Origin: Luteococcus sp038433155
Lineage (GTDB): Bacteria > Actinomycetota > Actinomycetes > Propionibacteriales > Propionibacteriaceae
Direction of reading: 5' to 3'
NCBI RefSeq assembly: GCF_038433155.1
Contig: NZ_JBCDMW010000001.1
Span: 22,521-86,520 of the forward strand
Length of the DNA: 64,000 nucleotides
The position numbers were made by a program, and so were the translations under genes. Positions 61,091-64,000 of this stretch are shown here, in pieces (positions within the stretch are counted from its first letter, which is position 1; the number at the start of each line of letters is the position of its first letter). The notes beneath the pieces were generated by a model, which saw nothing but the letters and a program-made list of their open reading frames with translations, did not search any database and had not been told where the DNA came from.

Positions 61091-63061
61091 ATGCGTTCCC
61101 AACTCACTGAACGTCTCAGCCAGCCGGGTCTTCGGCTGCGCAGCCTGCCCTGGTCCTCCCGGATCGCGCTGGGCGTGATGGTCCTGGTGGCCCTGCTGGC
61201 CGGCATCGGCCCCCTGCTGGTGCCCTTCGACCCCTTCGCCTCCGGCACCCCCGCCCAGCCACCGAGCGGTGAGCACTGGTTCGGCACCGACGTGATCGGG
61301 CGCGACGTGTTCTCCCGGGTCGCCACCGGTGCGCGCTACTCCCTGATGATCGGACTGGCCTCCACCGCGGTCGCCCTGGCCGCGGCCGCCGTGTTGGGCT
61401 CGATCGCCGCGACCGCCAACAAGTGGGTCTCGGAGGCGCTGATGCGCACCCTGGACATCATCATGAGCTTCCCGGGCATCGCGCTGGCCGCGGTCTTCGT
61501 CGCCGTGCTGGGGCCCTCAATCCCGGTGATCGTGTTCGCCATCGCCTTCCTCTACACGCCGCAGCTCACCCGCATCGTGCGGGCCAATGTACTCACCCAG
61601 TTCGGCGAGGACTATGTCAACGCCTCCCGGGTGATGGGCTCCTCCACGCCGTGGATCCTGGTCAAGCACGTGGCGCGCAACTGCCTGGCGCCCATCCTGG
61701 TCTTCGCGACGGTCCTGGTGGCCGACGCCATCGTCTTCGAGGCGTCGCTCAGCTTCATCAATGCTGGCGTCCGACCCCCGAACCCGTCGTGGGGCAATGT
61801 GTTGGCCGACGGCAAGCAGCTGCTGCTGATCGGCGCCTGGTGGCCCACCTTCTTCCCCGGCCTGATGATCATGATCACCACGCTGGCCCTCAATGTGCTC
61901 TCCGAGGGGATGACCGACGCCATGGTCTCGCCCGGTGCCCAGCGCAAGGTCAAGCTGGCCGACGAGGTGGAGCAGGCCGGCGCCCCGGCGCCGGTGGCCG
62001 ATCCGCGGGTGGCCGAGGTCACCGTGCCGTTGGAGGAGCGCCTGGCAGCCCTGGCCATCACCGAGGGCTCCCGGGGTGGACGTCCGGACTACACCGGCGA
62101 TGCCGAGCCCCTGCTGGAGGTGCGGGACCTGACCATCCGCTTCCCCGAGCAGCATGGCGACGTAGACGTGATCGACCACGTCACCTTCACCGTGCGGCCC
62201 GGGGAGACGATGGGCCTGGTGGGCGAGTCCGGCTCCGGCAAGTCCATCACCTCGATGGCCATCATGGGCCTGCTGCCCAAGACGGCCGAGGTGGGTGGCC
62301 GGATCCTGTTCGAGGGCCGCGACCTGTTGCAGCTGTCCAGCAAGGAGCACAATGCCCTGCGCGGCCACGAGATCGCGATGGTCTACCAGGACGCGCTGAG
62401 CTCCCTGAACCCGTCGATGCTGATCCGGTCCCAGCTGAAGCAGCTCACCAACCGCGGGGGCAAGCGCTCGGCGGAGGAACTGCTGGAGCTGGTGGGCCTG
62501 GACCCGAAGCGGACGCTGGCCTCCTACCCGCACGAACTGTCGGGCGGGCAGCGCCAGCGGGTGCTGATTGCCATGGCGCTGACCCGCAATCCCAAGCTGG
62601 TGATCTGCGACGAGCCCACCACCGCCCTCGACGTGACCGTCCAGAAGCAGGTGATCGACCTGCTCAATGACCTGCGCGACAAGCTCGGCTTCGCAATGGT
62701 CTTCGTCTCCCATGACCTGGCCCTGGTGGCCAGCGTCGCGCACCGGATCACCGTGATGTACGCCGGTCAGGTGGTGGAGTCGGGCAGCACCCACGAGATC
62801 CTCACCGATCCGCGCCACGAGTACACCCGGGGCCTGCTGGGCGCCGTCCTGTCCATCGAGGACGGGCGCGGCCGGCTGCACCAGGTGCCCGGTGTGGTGC
62901 CCAGCCCGCGGGAATTCCCGCAGGGTGACCGGTTCGCGCCGCGTTCCTCGCGGCCCGACCTCACCGAGCCTGCGGTGGTGCGCCACATTCCCGGAACCAC
63001 CCACGACTGGTGGGCCCAGCCCTCGCTTGACGGCTCCGCCCCCGAGGAGGCCAACGCATGA
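61091..63061 (+). CDS. Fused ABC importer permease (DppC type) and ATPase (DppD type)
   Basis: 656 residues. The first 300 are a DppC-type permease with six helices ('TRIVRANVLTQFGEDYVNASRVMGSS' loop). A linker of about 45 residues ('KLADEVEQAGAPAPVADPRVAEV') and a complete ATPase follow: Walker A 'GESGSGKS', signature 'LSGGQRQR', Walker B 'LVICDEPTTALD', H-loop 'VFVSHDLAL', and the oligopeptide-type C-terminal extension 'VVPSPREFPQGDRFAPR', here lacking the usual four cysteine-type Fe-S ligands. In most operons these are two genes. With the downstream ATPase it would complete a DppBCDF-type importer. Confidence 0.9.
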   Translation: MRSQLTERLSQPGLRLRSLPWSSRIALGVMVLVALLAGIGPLLVPFDPFASGTPAQPPSGEHWFGTDVIGRDVFSRVATGARYSLMIGLASTAVALAAAAVLGSIAATANKWVSEALMRTLDIIMSFPGIALAAVFVAVLGPSIPVIVFAIAFLYTPQLTRIVRANVLTQFGEDYVNASRVMGSSTPWILVKHVARNCLAPILVFATVLVADAIVFEASLSFINAGVRPPNPSWGNVLADGKQLLLIGAWWPTFFPGLMIMITTLALNVLSEGMTDAMVSPGAQRKVKLADEVEQAGAPAPVADPRVAEVTVPLEERLAALAITEGSRGGRPDYTGDAEPLLEVRDLTIRFPEQHGDVDVIDHVTFTVRPGETMGLVGESGSGKSITSMAIMGLLPKTAEVGGRILFEGRDLLQLSSKEHNALRGHEIAMVYQDALSSLNPSMLIRSQLKQLTNRGGKRSAEELLELVGLDPKRTLASYPHELSGGQRQRVLIAMALTRNPKLVICDEPTTALDVTVQKQVIDLLNDLRDKLGFAMVFVSHDLALVASVAHRITVMYAGQVVESGSTHEILTDPRHEYTRGLLGAVLSIEDGRGRLHQVPGVVPSPREFPQGDRFAPRSSRPDLTEPAVVRHIPGTTHDWWAQPSLDGSAPEEANA

Positions 63062-63888
63062 GTACGCCAGCCAGCCCCGCCCCACGGGCCGTCCCCCTCC
63101 AGGATGAGCCGCCGGTGATGGAACTGCGCGACGTGAGCGTGCAGTTCAGCACCCGCACCGGAGGCCTCTTCCGGCCGGGGAAGGTCACCGCAGTGGACCA
63201 CGTCGACTTCCACGTCAGCAAGGGCGAGACGGTGGGCATCGTCGGCGAATCGGGCTCGGGCAAGTCCACCCTGGCCCGGGTGCTGATCGGTCTGCAGGCC
63301 CCCACCTCCGGCACCGTGTTCTTCCAGGGCAAGCCGATGAAGTACGACGCCCGGAGCCGACGCCGACTGGGCCGGGCGGTGGAGGTGGTCTTCCAGGACC
63401 CGTCCACCGCGCTCAACCCGCGGATGGTGGTGCACGACCAGCTCATCGACCCGCTGGAGGTGCACGGCATCGGCAATGCCGCCTCCCGGGAGGAGCGGGT
63501 GCGCGAACTGCTCCACCTGGTCGGCCTGCCCCAGTCGGCCTTGGGGGTGCTGCCCCGCCAGATCTCCGGCGGCCAGCGGCAACGCGTCGCCATCGCCCGT
63601 GCCCTGGCGCTGGAGCCGGACGTCATCGTGGCAGACGAGCCCACCAGCGCCCTGGACGTCTCGGTCCGCGCCCAGGTGCTCAACCTGCTCACCGACCTGA
63701 AGCGGGAGCTGGGCCTGGGGATGGTCTTCATCAGCCATGACATCTCCACCGTGCGCTACGTCTCCGACCGGATCGCGGTGATGACGGGCGGGCGGATCAT
63801 CGAGACCGGACCGGCGGCCGAGATCTTCCGCGCCCCGCGGGAGGACTACACCCGCACCCTGCTGGACGCGGTGCCGCACCTGATCTAG
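63058..63888 (+). CDS. ABC importer ATPase (DppF type)
   Basis: 276 residues. Walker A 'GESGSGKS', Q-loop 'VFQDPSTALNPRM', signature 'ISGGQRQR', Walker B 'VIVADEPTSALD' and H-loop 'FISHDISTV'. ATG overlaps the stop of the fused permease/ATPase (ATGA). It pairs with the ATPase half of that fusion. Shorter than many DppF proteins, ending at 'DAVPHLI' without the usual oligopeptide extension. Contig ends right after the gene, so any downstream sialic acid catabolic genes (nanA, nanK, nanE, nagA, nagB) would lie outside. Confidence 0.9.
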   Translation: MSTPASPAPRAVPLQDEPPVMELRDVSVQFSTRTGGLFRPGKVTAVDHVDFHVSKGETVGIVGESGSGKSTLARVLIGLQAPTSGTVFFQGKPMKYDARSRRRLGRAVEVVFQDPSTALNPRMVVHDQLIDPLEVHGIGNAASREERVRELLHLVGLPQSALGVLPRQISGGQRQRVAIARALALEPDVIVADEPTSALDVSVRAQVLNLLTDLKRELGLGMVFISHDISTVRYVSDRIAVMTGGRIIETGPAAEIFRAPREDYTRTLLDAVPHLI

Positions 63889-63905
63889 TCACCGAGAAGA
63901 CCACT

Positions 63906-64000
<95 letters not shown>

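Overview
The window looks like a chromosomal segment of a high-GC Gram-positive actinobacterium, most plausibly Propionibacteriaceae. Codons are strongly G/C-ending, many starts lie about 7-12 bases after a TANNNT -10 element with no ribosome site (leaderless genes), and the gene set (galacto-N-biose phosphorylase, GH101, DUF4282, DUF1846, DUF6394, YhgE/MmpL) is typical of that group. No rRNA, tRNA, transposase or CRISPR array was recognised. The last 95 bases are almost pure G and look like a sequencing artefact at a contig end.

Layout. 1-5.1 kb: an FtsX-type ABC exporter (permease cut by the window edge), a DUF4282 membrane protein, a NarL-type histidine kinase/regulator pair and a tiny exported peptide. 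5.2-12.2 kb: a secreted phytase-like/GDPD two-domain enzyme, an overlapping pair of DNA-repair glycosylases (Nei-like and AlkZ-like), and a large protein with a SUFU domain between two copies of another domain. 12.3-18.8 kb: YhgE and MmpL export proteins under a divergent TetR gene with overlapping palindromic operators. 18.9-25.0 kb: a PI-PLC-like protein, then two sigma-factor/membrane-protein modules flanking eamA. 25.2-32 kb: a DUF6394/potassium-channel pair, a hemerythrin-like protein, DUF1846 and an uncharacterised 625-residue protein.

32.3-63.9 kb is a host-glycan region. It holds a secreted sialidase, a second histidine kinase/regulator pair, a sugar ABC importer, a GH112 galacto-N-biose/lacto-N-biose phosphorylase, a GH101 endo-alpha-N-acetylgalactosaminidase, a ROK regulator, a galactokinase-like GHMP kinase, a sugar-nucleotidyltransferase, a phosphohexomutase and GalE. 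After these come a FadR-type GntR regulator, an SGNH esterase and a peptide-type ABC importer of the kind used for sialic acid. The simplest reading is as follows: the sialidase removes terminal sialic acid from mucin-type O-glycans; GH101 releases the Gal-GalNAc disaccharide; the ABC importer takes it up; GH112 splits it with phosphate; the kinase, nucleotidyltransferase, epimerase and mutase channel the products onward. The freed sialic acid would enter through the second importer.

Two operator-like motifs support this as two regulons. A 26-base motif precedes both GH101 and the phosphorylase (candidate ROK operator). A different 16-base motif precedes the sialidase, the gntR gene and the SGNH/importer divergon (candidate GntR operator, linking genes 22-24 kb apart). 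A truncated, frameshifted RHS gene with two small membrane genes interrupts the glycan region.

The intergenic DNA is rich in long two-armed palindromes. One family has five copies in the window. Other families have two or more, and two repeat types lie inside the coding sequence of the first permease.
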